64,000 nt of DNA. Origin: Carya illinoinensis. Taxonomy: Eukaryota > Streptophyta > Magnoliopsida > Fagales > Juglandaceae. A program made the translations under genes and the position numbers. The stretch covers positions 19,006,894-19,070,893 of the forward strand of contig NC_056765.1 in the NCBI RefSeq assembly GCF_018687715.1, given 5' to 3'. The notes beneath the pieces are model-generated. The model worked only from the letters and a program-made list of their open reading frames with translations. It was not told the origin of the DNA and did not search any database. Positions within the stretch are counted from its first letter, which is position 1, and every line of letters starts with the position of its first letter. Shown here one piece after another: positions 22,360 to 34,690 of the stretch.

Positions 22360-23725
22360 CCATTGACGGTGGTACAATTCTTGACCTGGTTGTTTCTGTC
22401 CCTTAGCCCATCCCAGAGATGGTGCTAACGCCTCTTGCTCTGAAGATTGTTCATGGTGAGGTTTACTTTCAGTTTTCCAGGGAAGAAATTGCATGATCTG
22501 TGGATCCATTATGATATTAAGTTGTCCTCAAGTTCTTGAAGCAGCAACCTTTGTTGGATGTAGTCCGTGCCTTCATTCATAGCAGCTAGGGTCTTTCGGC
22601 CACGCTGATGCTTTCTTCCATGCGACAGCCTTGTAATGTCTTAGTGCATATGGCTAATGAAGCCAATTTCGCTAAAACTTTGTCGTGGGATTTTTGTGAG
22701 ATCAATGGGATTTTCTATCATGCCTTTCGCTAGACACCTAAATTTGATGAGGACAAAGAGTCCTCTTGGGTACTAGTATGGATTTCTCTTTTAGGTCTTC
22801 CTCCCAATTATTATCGTGAAGCTTTTTTTTTTTTTTTAAGACTACTCTTATGGCTCCTATTGGTACGTCGGAATAATCCGACTCGTTGCATTACGAGAAC
22901 AGATGGTGCAAGGTTGTGCGTAGAAGTTGATGCTGCCAAGGAACCATTGACTCACTTTTGGATTGGGGAACCAGGTTTGCCTACTACTAGGAAGCAAAAT
23001 ATTATGTATGAAACTCTCCTTGCCTATTGTTGCAAGTGTAGAATGCAAGGCCATAACTCTTAGACTTGTCGAGCAGTTAAAACTGTGATGATTATGAAAG
23101 CTCGGGTATGGAAGAAAGGGCAGAAATTGACTGAAGAGGTTGTGGAACCTATTATAGATCTTGTGATGAAACCATGTGTCTTTGCGGATGATTCTCTATC
23201 CGATCCCACAAGGGGTATTCTATTACTGTCAGAGAAAGAAGGTGCTTCGGCTCTTGTTATGAAAACCACAGTGGTGCAGTCTGACCTCTTTGGTGATGCT
23301 CAGTTAATTTTAGAAAAAGATGTCACTAAGCAAACTAATACGGAACTGAGCATCCCAGCGTGTGTTGTGAACTTTGTTATAGAATTTGTGCTAGGGGAGT
23401 CTTCTATGGTTGGTTTTTCAGAACAGATAGTGGACCCAGTGATTATGGGTAGTGAGGGGTGGCTCTTTCTTATTTACTATTTGTGGTTCAAAATGATAAG
23501 CTTAGTGAAGAGGAACCTACTGATGTGCCAGTTTAGGAGTCGCTTATTCTGGACGCTATTGCTTTGGAGTCGGAACCAGATATATATCCAGAGGTCTTCC
23601 CACAAGATAAAGATTATCTTATGGAGTCTGAGGTCAATGAAGGTAAAAAGAAGTATAAGAAAAAGACTTTTGTTAAAATTAGAAGTTCTTCTCGGGTTCT
23701 TGCCGATATTCAAATCTCTCTTGAT
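22360..23725 (+). pseudogene. L1 ORF1 (DUF4283-like, CCHC zinc knuckle), degenerate
   Basis: ORF1 of plant L1 elements encodes an RNA-binding gag-like protein that packages the element RNA. Recognisable segments are TPLALKIVHGEVYFQF, LLDVVRAFIHS, WVLVWISLLGLPPNYYREAF and RLCVEVDAAKEPLTHFWIG, in the usual order. They are followed by the zinc knuckle CCKCRMQGHNS*TCR (C-x2-C-x4-H-x4-C) at about 23025-23075. A TAG stop falls inside the knuckle and several further stops and frame changes lie upstream. After the knuckle an open frame (23085-23870) runs through the linker into the endonuclease region. Not functional. Confidence 0.8.
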
Positions 23726-23906
23726 GATTGATCCCATTTTTGTATGGAATATTAGGGGGGTTGGTACCTCTAAAAGTAGGTTAAAACAGTTGATTAGTAA
23801 GTTGAAGCTGAAAGCTGTTGCTATTTTGGAACCTTTTCAAAACCTTGATGTTGCTTGTAGAATAACATGAGTTCTAAAATTTGATAATTTTATTTCAAAT
23901 GAGGCT

Positions 23907-23921
23907 GGGGGGGGGGGGGGG
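23907..23921. repeat. Poly-G run inside the endonuclease frame
   Basis: Fifteen G residues replace a short glycine-coding stretch; a likely slippage expansion that breaks the frame. Confidence 0.9.
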
Positions 23922-24928
23922 ATATGGATTTTTTAGGATGGTACTATTGAGGTGAATTTGGTTCAAATGAGAATGCAATTTATTTCTATTAGAGTAGGTG
24001 AAAGTTCTAAGAAGTTTTTGCTTATAGTGATCTGTGCCAAATGGCACAACTTGTGGGATGATCTCAGTATTAATAATTTGGGTTTAGACCCTTGTGTTTT
24101 TGTTGGTGATTTTCATATTATCTGTAATGATTCAGAATGAAAGAAAGATAGGCCTCGTCCTATTATGGATATGGAGGATTTTAATAACTGGATACATTAA
24201 GGAGGTTTGACTGAAATGGCTATGAAAGGGAGTGCTTATTCTTGTTGCAATGGGTGATTTGGCCTTGCTCGCTCTTGGGCACGTCTCGTCGTGTTCTTAT
24301 AGATGCCTCCTTTCTCTCTTTATTTCCAAATGTTATTTGTTCATACCTGCTAAGATCTACTTCAGACCATGCTCCCATGTTTATTGAGTTCAAGAAAGAT
24401 CCTTTCTCTTATGGGCCATCTCCTTTTCGATTCCAACAGATGTGGGTGGATCATCATAATTTTTTGGAGTGTTTTTGGACTACCTCGACTTCTTAGGCTT
24501 GTGGTTCGGCTTTTCAAATTTTGGCTATGAAATTAAAGCAGAGCAAGGTGGCATTGAGGGAGTGGAATAAAAGGGTCTTTGGGCCGTATTGATGCTCTTG
24601 AAAAACAAGTTGAGGAGATAGAGCAAAAGCTTCAATTAAATTGGTTGGAAGACTTGGAGAGAGAGCTGTATTTGGTAGCTTCGAACCTGGCAACTTGGAG
24701 GCGCCGGGGAGAGACTTGATTGGCTCAAATGGCTAAACTAAAATGGCAGGTTGATGGTGACCGAAACTTAAAATGTTTTCATGCTTGCCTAGCCAACAAG
24801 AGACAAAAGCGTGTGATAGAAATGCATTCGAATGACGTTGTTTTTGAGACTCCAGAAAGCATTCACCAAGGTGCAATGGATTTTTTCTACTATTCTCCAA
24901 AGGGAACTGCCAGCTGGGCAGCCTAGTC

Positions 24929-24933
24929 TTAAG
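24929..24933. repeat. Target-site duplication TTAAG (left) of gypsy element E
   Basis: Matches 34686-34690. Confidence 0.9.
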
Positions 24934-25318
24934 TGATTGAGATGAAATATTGCATATTTTAGCTATTTAAAACCAATGTATTTTAAATTTTTCGTGACAT
25001 TATTATTAGTTTTAGATGGAAAAATAGTTAATAAGAATAAATACGAGTTGTGATTTTTAAATAATTGATATTATGTTTATGCTTAATTTACAACTATGAC
25101 ATAATTATGCAATAATTCTTAACATGCACATTCATCACCATACCTCTCTTCATGTTGTATCAAGGGTCCACTTCAAAATTAGAGATCACTTGGAGGAGGC
25201 TGAAATCACAGATGATTACTTTGATGGTTCTATGGAGGACAAATATGTAAAGCAACCACAAGAAAAGGGAGTTGAAATAGAAAACTTGGATGAGAAAACA
25301 CTTTTTACACGAAGAGCT

Positions 25319-26348
<1,030 letters not shown>

Positions 26349-26580
26349 AAATCTAGTCCATGACTAGTGCCCTTTTTCATTCTTGCACTCTTCCATCCAT
26401 TGCACATACCATTATTTTTATTTTTTTCTTAGTGAATATTTCCACCATTTTTAAACGAGTTTGATTTTAAGTAACTTTCCCTAAGGAGACAATCTAGGAA
26501 TTTATTCCTAATTATTACATGACATCCTCCTGCACTTGGGATAGCCTTTGTACTACTCATTTTTGAGTGAGTCAAGTTTT

Positions 26581-26597
26581 TGGCACCGTTGCCGGGG
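26581..26597 (+). promoter_or_regulatory. Primer binding site, tRNA-Asp type
   Basis: TGGCACCGTTGCCGGGG is complementary to the 3' end of plant tRNA-Asp(GTC) with one mismatch (TGGCGCC expected). It lies 6 bp after the 5' LTR. Confidence 0.9.
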
Positions 26598-26745
26598 AAA
26601 AGTTGTGTAACTTAAATTTAAACTTGTTATTTTATTTTTAATTTAATTTAATTTATTTTTACTATCTTATCTCCAGTTACACATCTCATTTGCATCAACC
26701 ACTCAGTCACTTGAATCTTATTTATGCTATTTAGATTGATGTTTC

Positions 26746-28710
26746 ATGTCATGGGTGAGAGACAGTTCAAATAGGTTGCTTAGAGTCACATCAAATGTTG
26801 ATAGTAGTATACATAGCTCAGAGATAGATAGCTCTTCTGTCTCTTCTATGAGCGAGGATATTGAAATTGAACAAAACATGGCTGCACCTGCACCATGCAC
26901 TCTTAAGGATTATTTGCAACCCGCTTGCACCACTACACCTTCATGCATTATTTTACCTAATGATGCACCTAATTTTTCTATTAAGTATGGTATGATGTCA
27001 GTGATACCTCAGTTCCACGGGATGGATTCTGAGAATCCTTACCAGCACTTGACAGATTTTGAGTTGGCTTGCACTACTTTTATTACTAGGATCATTACTG
27101 ATGAATTTATTAGACTTCGTTTATTTCCTTTCTCTTTAAAGGATAAAGCGAAGATTTGGTTTAATTCTTTGAGGTCTAATTCTATCTCTAGTTGGTCTGA
27201 TATGCAGCGTGAATTCTTACAATTTTTTTTTCCTTTTCAGAGAATTTAGTTTTTGCAAGAGCAAATTAGTCAATTCAATCAGAAACCTGATTAGACTTTT
27301 CAGGCCAGTTGGGAAAAATTTAAGGATTTGATAAATATCTGTCCACATCATGGCTTCGAATCTTGGAGGTTGGTGAGCTATTTTTACACTGTTCTCACTC
27401 CAGAATGCAAGCAGTTTGTTCAGATGATGTGCAATGGAGAATTCTTTAGTAAGGAACTTGATGAAGCACTATCATTTTTTGACTATCTTGCTGAGAGCGC
27501 ACAACAGTGAAACACTCATACTGATTGAGTGCCGTTAACAGCATAGCCACTAAGGGCTATTTTTGGAGGGGGTAAATATGAGCTTAAGGAAGACACTGAT
27601 GTTCAAGCTTGAATAACTGCTTTAACCAGAAGACTGGAGGTCATGGAATTGGAAAAAGTGAAGGCTGTGAAAGTAGTAGAGGCATGTTCTATATGTGTTG
27701 ATTCAAAACATAAGACCCCAGATTGCCTAATTATGCTAGTATTTCAAGAAAGTGGATCTGAGCAGATGCAATCAGCTAACTGGATTAACAAAGTACAGAA
27801 TCAGCCTTTCTCCAACACATATAATTCGGGGTGGAGGAATCATCCAAATTTCTCATGGAGAAACGATCAGCCTGGCCTGTCTCCACCATCTCAGCAGCAT
27901 CCATTTCATCAGGGTGCTCCTCAGCACCAGTATCATCCATATCAGAGTTCTCAGAGCTATCATTTTGTGGCTCCTCCTGGATTTCAGCCTTATGTATCTA
28001 CTCAAAATTCTCAGCCTCAATCATTTGCAAAGAAATCTCTAGATGATAATATGACACAGATGGCCAATACACTTTAGCAATTCATGCAAATTCAAGCTAC
28101 CACAAACAATCAGAACACTCAGGCCATAAATGAGTTGCGTGGCACTGTTAATAAGATGAGCACGACCTTGAGCACTCTAGAGAAAGGAAAATTTCCAGCA
28201 CAGCCTCAGCCTAATCCTCAAGTATACAGACAACAACAACATCAAGTGCATAATGTCTTAGGGGACGTTATTGAGACAGCGAAAGCCGTTCTTACTTTGA
28301 GAAGTGGGAAGGAAGTTCCCCAACTTGAGATGGCCTTAGACACAAAGGTAGTTGCTCCTACACCTAAAGATGCAGCAGAGACTGATGAAGTTGAAAAAGA
28401 ACCAGAGGTAGTGAGACCAGAACTGAAGAAACCTATGAGTGCAGATACTGAAACTAGTAAGGGGTACCAACCTGTGGTTCCCTATCCTCAGAGATTGGCA
28501 GTTGGCCAAAAGAACAAATACCACTTTGAGATTCAGGAGATTTTCAAGCAAGTAAAGATTAATATTCCACTTTTGGATGCCATACAACAAGTGCCTTTGT
28601 ACGCAAAATTTTTGAAGGACTTGTGCACAGTGAAAAGGAAGTTGAATGTTAAGAAGAAAACTTTCCTAACGGAGCAAGTCAGTGCATTGATATTGAGCGA
28701 GACTCCTTAG
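26746..28710 (+). pseudogene. gag of element E, degenerate
   Basis: The gag polyprotein forms the virus-like particle. In one frame: a Ser-rich N-terminus, the conserved CTLKDYLQPACTTTPSCIIL, then VIPQFHGMDSENPYQHL, then the Retrotrans_gag core LRLFPFSLKDKAKIWFNSL and CPHHGFESWRLVSYFY with MMCNGEF. A C-x2-C-x4-H-x4-C knuckle-like motif (CSICVDSKHKTPDC) lies at about 27688-27730. A Gln/Pro/His-rich spacer and a short coiled coil (INELRGTVNKMSTTLSTLEK) follow. Stops interrupt the frame at 27247, near 27290, 27508, 27532, 27610 and 28075. All pieces stay in the same phase, so damage is by point mutation. The start at 26746 is the first ATG after the PBS that opens onto conserved sequence. Confidence 0.88.
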
Positions 28711-29237
28711 AAGTTTGGAGATCTCGGCTCTCCTAACATTTCCATTATGATCGGCGAGTCACGCATTGGGAGAGCTTTACTTGATTTGGAGAGTAGTGTG
28801 AACTTACTACCATTCTCAGTGTATGAGCAGTTAGGATTGGGTGAGCTAAAAAAGACCTCAATCATGCTACAGTTGGCTGACAGATCAGTTACGGAGCCGA
28901 GGGGTATTGTAGAGGATGTGTTGGTCCAGGTGGAAAAATTTTACTACCCAGTAGATTTTGTAGTTCTTGATATGCAGCAGCCAGCCTCCACTATTTACCA
29001 TTCTCCTGTCATCCTTGGAAGACCATTTCTAGCCACATCAAATGCTTTGATTAATTGCAGAGTGGAGTTCTGAAACTTACTTTTGGGAACATGGCACTTG
29101 AATTGAACGTTTTCAATGCTTGCAAGATGCTAGCTCATTTTGATGACACAAGTGATTTGAATGCTGTGGAGAGTTTGACACCAACAGAATTTATTTGCTC
29201 AACTTTTCCTTTCTCTGATAATGATTCTATTTTTTAG
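28711..29237 (+). pseudogene. Aspartic protease region of element E, degenerate
   Basis: The retropepsin cleaves Gag-Pol. The frame reads IGESRIGRALLDLESSVNLLPFSVYEQLGL. The family pattern is D-L-G-(A/S)-S, so Gly after Asp-Leu is replaced by Glu, which should disable it. After LQLADRSVTEPRGIVEDVLV and VILGRPFLATSNALI the frame shifts near 29055 and continues with GVLKLTFGNMALELNVF. It follows gag in the same phase. Confidence 0.85.
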
Positions 29238-29338
29238 ACACATGAATTTTTACTTGATGAAAAAACTGACCATGCTGAATTTTTGGACTGTTTTGCAGAT
29301 TCTTCTTTACCACTTGAAGTACAATTTGCAGGTGCAAG

Positions 29339-30708
29339 ATGGAATGTGTATTGATACCAACTAGAATGGTTACTGGTTGGAGAATGTGCATTGATTATAG
29401 AAAACTCAATTCAGCCAGTAGTAAGGATCATTGTCCTCTACCTTTCTTGGATCAAATTTTAGAAAGAGTGACTGGTAATTCAATTTATTGCTTATTGGAT
29501 GGATACTTTGGTTATTATCAAATTGCTGTATCGCCTGAGGATAAGGAGAAAACCACTTTTACTTGTCCTTTTGGCACCTTTGCTTTTATCAGAATGCCTT
29601 TTGGTTTGTGTAATGCTCCAGCTACTTTTCAGAGATGCATGATGAATATTTTTTCTGACATGATTGATGATATTTGTGAAATATTCATGGATGATTTCTC
29701 TGTTTTTGAAAAATCTTTTGATAGTTGTTTGTATAATTTGGCACGTATTCTCCAGAGATGTGAGGAAAAAATCTTTTACTTAATTGGGAGAAATGTCAAT
29801 TTATGGTTACTCAGGGCATTGTCTTAGGACATATTGTTTCTTCTGAAGGTATAAAGGTCGACAATGCAAAAATTGAATTAATATCTAAACTTTCTATCCC
29901 TAGGACAGTTAAGGATATTCGTTCCTTTTTTGGTCATGTTGGCTTTTATAGGCGGTTTATTCAAGGGTTCAGTTCTATTGCAAAACCTTTGTGCACACTT
30001 TTACAAAATGATATTGAATTTATTTGGATTGATGAGTGCCAAAAAGTTTTTGATACCCTTAAGCAATCGCTTACCACTGCCCCTATTATGCAACTCCTGC
30101 AGTGGGACCTTCCCTTTGAAATCATGAAAAATGCAAGTGATTATGCCTTAGGAGCTATTTTGGGGCAGTGTGTGGATAATAGACCTTTTGTGATTTATTA
30201 TGCCAGTAGAACCTTGAATGATGCCCAGAAAAATTATACCATTACTGAAAAAGAATTGCTTGCAGTGGTTTTTGCACTTGATAAATTTCGGGCTTACATT
30301 TTTGGTTCTCTTGTTACTATTTTCATTGACCACTCTGCTCTTAAGTATTTGTTGGCTAAGAAAGATGCAAAATCACGCTTGATTCGCTGGATTCTACTAC
30401 TTCAAGAGTTCAACATCAACATTAAGGACAAGAAAGGAGTTGAAAACGTGATAGCTGACCACCTCTCTAGATTGACATCATCCTCATTTTCAAATGTTAG
30501 CCTTCCTTTTGATGATAGTTTTCTGGATGAGCAGCTGTTTGTGATCAATAGAGCTCCCTGGTATGCTGACATAGTTAATTATCTGGTGACTGAGCAAATG
30601 CTTTTTGAATGGTCAACCCAAGATAAGCGTCGGTTTCTATCTGAGGTAAAACATTTCTACTTTGATGACCCTTATCTTTTCAAATATTGTTCAGACCAAT
30701 TGATTTGA
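29339..30708 (+). pseudogene. Reverse transcriptase-RNase H of element E, N-terminally deleted
   Basis: RT copies the RNA; RNase H removes it. RT begins abruptly at LIPTRMVTGWRMCIDYRKLN. The preceding RT N-terminus and PR-RT linker (family size suggests roughly 0.5-0.6 kb) are missing. Seen next: DGYFGYYQIAVSPEDKEKT, FGTFAFIRMPFGLCNAPATF and the catalytic FMDDFSVF. A frameshift lies near 29810, after which the frame from 29803 gives GIVLGHIVSSEGIKVD, FGHVGFYRRFI and the RNase H residues in NASDYALGAILGQ (Asp), TEKELLAVVFALDKF (Glu) and IDHSALKYLLAKKDAKSRL (Asp). It ends DKKGVENVIADHLSRL plus a linker. Confidence 0.92.
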
Positions 30709-31848
30709 AAATGCATTCCTGATGATGAGTTTTCTTTAGTATTGAGATTTTGTCATATGGGTGCATGTGGTGGTCATTTTTCAGCAAAGAAAACAGTGGC
30801 AAAAATTTTACAAAGCGGTTTTTATTGGCCTTCCATGTTTAAGGATGCTTATAATTTTTGCAAAGCATGTGATTCTTGTCAAAAGTTGGGAGCCATTAGC
30901 AAAAGAAACATGATACCCCTTTCCCTCATTCTTACTTTAGAAATCTTTGATTGTTGGGGAATAGACTTCATGGGACATTTTTCGGGTTCTTTTGGAAACA
31001 CATATATTTTATTGGATGTGGACTATGTTTCAAAGTGGGTTGAGGCCATTGCTTGCAAAACCAATGACCATCATGTTGTACTAAAATTTTTACAATCTTT
31101 GTTTGCTCAGTTTGGCATGCCCAAGGTTATCATTAGTGGTGGGGGTTCTCAGTTTTGCAATAAACCATTTTCTATACTTGTAAAAAGATATGGTATCACA
31201 CATCGAGTTTCCACCCCCTATCACCCCCAAACAAATGGGCAAGCTGAATTGGCAAATAGAGAAATAAAAATCATTCTGGAGAAAACGGTAAATCCTAATA
31301 GGAAAGATTGATCGATTAAGCTTCTTGATACTTTGTGAGCCTATAGGACAGCTTTTAAAACTAATCTAGGAATGTCTCCTTATCGATTAATTTATGGTAA
31401 ATCTTGTCATTTACCTGTTGATATTCAACATCGAGCTTTGTGGGCCATAAAATATGTTAACTTGTCACTTGATGAAACTTCAGGGTTGAGAAAATTGCAG
31501 ATGAATGAATTGGATGAAACTCGTCGGAATGCTTATGACAATGCTCAGCTGACAAAGGAACACATGAAAATTTTACATGATCAGAAAATTCATCCAAAGC
31601 ATTTTACACTTGGCTAGGAAGTTCTTCTTTACAACTCTCGCTTACATATTTTTCCTGATAAATTGAAATCCTGGTGGAGTGGTCTGTACATTATAAAGAA
31701 GGTTTATCCTCATGGTGCGGTAGACATTGTCAATCCAAAAAATAGAAATTGTTTCACTATCAACGGACAACGTCTAAAGTCATTTCTGAAGGTTTTTGAT
31801 CCACATGAAGAGATCTTGCTTGTGCAAGATTCCAGGGAAGTGTTTTGA
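30709..31848 (+). pseudogene. Integrase of element E, active site mutated
   Basis: Integrase joins element ends to the target. The zinc-binding part is seen as [15 protein letters not shown] and CKACDSCQK (HHCC). The core has GIDFMGHF (first Asp, 30964-30966), then IISGGGSQF where the family has S-D-G-G: Gly (31138-31140) replaces the second catalytic Asp. The third residue is intact in [12 protein letters not shown] (Glu, 31246-31248). A TGA stop at 31309 and further stops follow. The C-terminal domain continues as MSPYRLIYGKSCHLPVDI and, after a stop at 31615, DKLKSWWSGLYIIKKVYPHGAVDI and INGQRLKSF. There is no chromodomain. Confidence 0.93.
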
Positions 31849-32927
31849 TTTTTCTCTCTTTACAGTTTTCTTTACTTGCAATTTTCTATTATTATTATTA
31901 CTATTATTTGTTACTTTGCTTTGATTTTATATTTCATGTTGATTTTTGTTGTTGTTTTGCTTGCTTATTTCTGTGCATTTTGTTTTCTTTCATTCGATTC
32001 ATTGAGGACCATGTCTCTCACTAGTTGGGGGGTAGCGTGTGTGCACAGATAATAATTATAAAAAAAATTAAAAATTAAAAAAAAATTAATATGATATGCA
32101 TTGATACATATATGATTGACACACACTCCAATTCTGTTATTTTGTGGAATTTGAGCATTTTGGTGGAGTAGTTGAGTGGAATCATTTTGTAAAAATTTAT
32201 TTTCAAGCTTAAGCATAGAACATGAATTTTTTTGATCCATCATATTTTGTTGATGAGTAGCTTGAAACACCTGGATACTATACTTATTAAGATGAGACTT
32301 GATAAGATTTTTGTAGAACGAAAGACAAAATTTTGAAGGACATTTTGCATATGCTTAAGCTTGTAGTCTTTCTTATTTACTATTCATTGATTTAACACGG
32401 GAGAAGTAAACTGCAGGACTACCGAGCCATGCTAAAAAAAGAAATAGAGAGAGATTCGATAAAAAAAAAAAATTGGAATAAAGGCGACATAATGAACTTT
32501 CCTAAGTAAAAGGGCTAGAAACAATTACCCAAGACTTTGGGAGTTGAGTGTTCAATCTTTAAAAACAGAGTTTGGCGTGAAAACTACTAGTCCCTTGGGC
32601 TTTGAGGTAGTTAGAATCAGCAATGATTAATCTTAAGGTTAAAAAATCCTATGACAAATCATGGTTGGTAATAAGGAACACACAACCGGTTTAGCTCTAC
32701 ACACACATTTGAGTTCTAAGAAATTTGCCTCAATTCTATGTGAAAGATTGTTGAGATAGTCTTGATGGGTATAGCCCTTGGGGGTTGAATGGTAACGTGT
32801 CACTTTTGTGAGAATTCAGAATTATGTTTGATTGCTTTTGTTTGAATCTCGAGCTTTATGCAATTTTCATCTCAATTAATTTTCACTATTTTGCTCAAGG
32901 ATTAGCAAAAAGCTAGTTGGGGGGGTG
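31849..32927 (+). other. 3' non-coding region and polypurine tract of element E
   Basis: About 1.08 kb between the integrase end and the 3' LTR holds no gene and no env-like frame. A motif ATTGAGGACCATGT followed by CTAGTTGGGGGG lies at 32001-32032; a related motif is in element D. The probable PPT is AGCTAGTTGGGGGGGTG at 32911-32927, adjoining the 3' LTR. Confidence 0.75.
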
Positions 32928-33302
32928 TGATTGAGCTGAAATATTGCATATTTTAGCTGTTTAAAACCAATATATTTTAAATTCCTCGTGACATTGTTAT
33001 TGGTTTTAGATGGAAAAATGGTTAATAAGAATAAATATGAGTTATGATTTGTAAATAATTGATATCATGTTTATGCTTAATTTACAACTATAACATAATT
33101 ATGCAATAATTCTTAACATGCACATTCATCACCATACCTCTCTTCATGTTGTATCAAGGGTCCACTTCAAAATTAGCGATCACTTGGAGGAGGTTGAAAT
33201 CACAGATGATTATTTGATGGTTCTATGGAGGACAAATATGGAAAGGAACCACAAGAAAAGGGAGTTGAAATAGAAAACTTGGATGAGAAAACACTTTTTA
33301 CA

Positions 33303-33506
33303 CGAAGAGCTGTTGTAGATGGAAGACAGCTGGAAGGCAAGCTGTTCATTTCAGGTTTCTTGCTTCTACAATAACATAGTAGCACATGGAGAGCTCACAA
33401 GACACGAAGAGCTGTTGTAGACAGAAGACAGCTGGAAGGCAAGCTGTTCATTTCAGCTTTCTTGCTTCTACACATGGAAGAACACTACGGAAGCATGGGC
33501 TGCACA
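33303..33506 (+). repeat. 102-bp tandem duplication in the U3 of element E
   Basis: Two copies share CGAAGAGCTGTTGTAGA, AGACAGCTGGAAGGCAAGC and TGTTCATTTCAG. They lie just upstream of the TATA box, where enhancer duplications are common in LTRs. Confidence 0.85.
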
Positions 33507-33581
33507 TTTGCTTTGAATTTTAAAATAACATAGCAACACATGGAGAGCTCACAAGACAGCTGGATTGCTGAGACACACGGC

Positions 33582-33588
33582 TATAAAA
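33582..33588 (+). promoter_or_regulatory. TATA box in the 3' LTR of element E
   Basis: TATAAAA in the context CACGGCTATAAAAAGGAGC. It is part of the LTR centre missing from the 5' LTR. Confidence 0.7.
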
Positions 33589-34685
33589 AGGAGCTTAGAG
33601 AACGAAGAAAGAGTAGAGGGGGAAGGGGCTGAAAGGCTTTGGTGTACGGCAGTTTTTATTAAAGGCTGAAATGCTTTGGTGTTTGGCAGTTTTTATTAAG
33701 TATGCTAGGAATTGTTCTAGAGTTTTATTTCATTAAGTGTACTACCTTAATTTCTTGCAAGTGTGCTAGTTGGTCTCATAAAACAAAAGAATTGTTTTAG
33801 AGTTTTCATTAAGTGTGCTAGCTCGTTTAATGAAACAAAAGAATTGTTCTAGAATTTTATTTCATTAAGTGTACTACCTTAATTTCTTGCAAGAAGGGTT
33901 CGGTTGAGAGTTTTTGTTTTTGTTTTTTTTTTCTTCTGAAACATGATACATGGGGCGTAGAGGGAGTTGAGCTTTTCATTCGTGAAGTGAAGTGAGTCGG
34001 TTTAGATTTATTTTTCTGGAGGAGATTTAGTTGGTTTGAATTATATTTTTCAGAGAGTGAAGGAGAGAGCTTTTGTTTTTGTTTTAGTTGGGCAATTTAT
34101 TTGTTGTTTACTTATTTCATGCTATTTATTTTTCACACTTCTTTAAGCTTTTATTTAATAGTGATTACAATTGTTATGGATTAATGTTGAGAATTTGTGA
34201 TTTGAATACAAGGATGAATTCTAGAATCTTGGTTTTGGGACTTTTCAATTTTCAGTTTTTATTTTATCAATTACTTTCTAAATTAATCTTAGCTTAGTTT
34301 TATTGATTTCTTAGTTCAATTGCATATTAGATTGATATGACTTAAATAATTTCAGTTTCATTGTTTAATTTTTTTTCAGTTTAGGTGACTCTTTGATTAA
34401 TAATTTCAATTTGTTAGTCTTTTACATTTCAATTTCGACACTAAAAAAAAATCTAAAAATATGAATCTAGTCTGCCAGTGCCCTTTTTCATTCTTGCACC
34501 CTTCCATTCATTGCACATACCATCATTTTTATTTTTCTCTTTGTGAATATTTCCACTATTTTTAAACGAGTTTGATTTTAAGTAACTTTTCCTGAGGAGA
34601 TGATCTAGGAATTTATTTCTAATTATTACACGACATCCTCCTACACTTGGAATAGCCTTTGTGTTATTCATTTTTGAGTGAGTCA

Positions 34686-34690
34686 TTAAG
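34686..34690. repeat. Target-site duplication TTAAG (right) of element E
   Basis: Matches 24929-24933; L1 sequence resumes directly after it. Confidence 0.9.

Larger units (their letters stand above)
23744..24933 (+). pseudogene. L1 ORF2, endonuclease part, interrupted
   Basis: The AP-like endonuclease nicks target DNA for target-primed reverse transcription. It starts at the classic WNIRGVG motif, followed by AVAILEPF (catalytic Glu), FVGDFHII (the GDFN block), GSAYSCCNG and RSTSDHAPMFIEF (the SDH block). After it comes the linker with KLKWQVDGDRNLKCFHACLANKR. A run of 15 G at 23907-23921 sits in the conserved EAGG-IW position and shifts the frame; other stops follow. Coding continuity ends at 24933, where the gypsy element inserted, and resumes at 34691. 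Confidence 0.88.
32928..34685 (+). repeat. 3' LTR of element E (family-type centre)
   Basis: 1758 bp, TGATTGAG...GAGTGAGTCA. The U3 has a 102-bp tandem duplication starting CGAAGAGCTGTTGTAGA at 33303 and 33405. A TATA box lies at 33582-33588. The remainder matches the solo LTR at 36382-37770 in reverse. Confidence 0.93.

Noticed and set aside
31849..32927. Possible env-like gene between integrase and 3' LTR of E
   Set aside because: No frame of useful length and no signal or membrane pattern; only non-coding motifs and the PPT.
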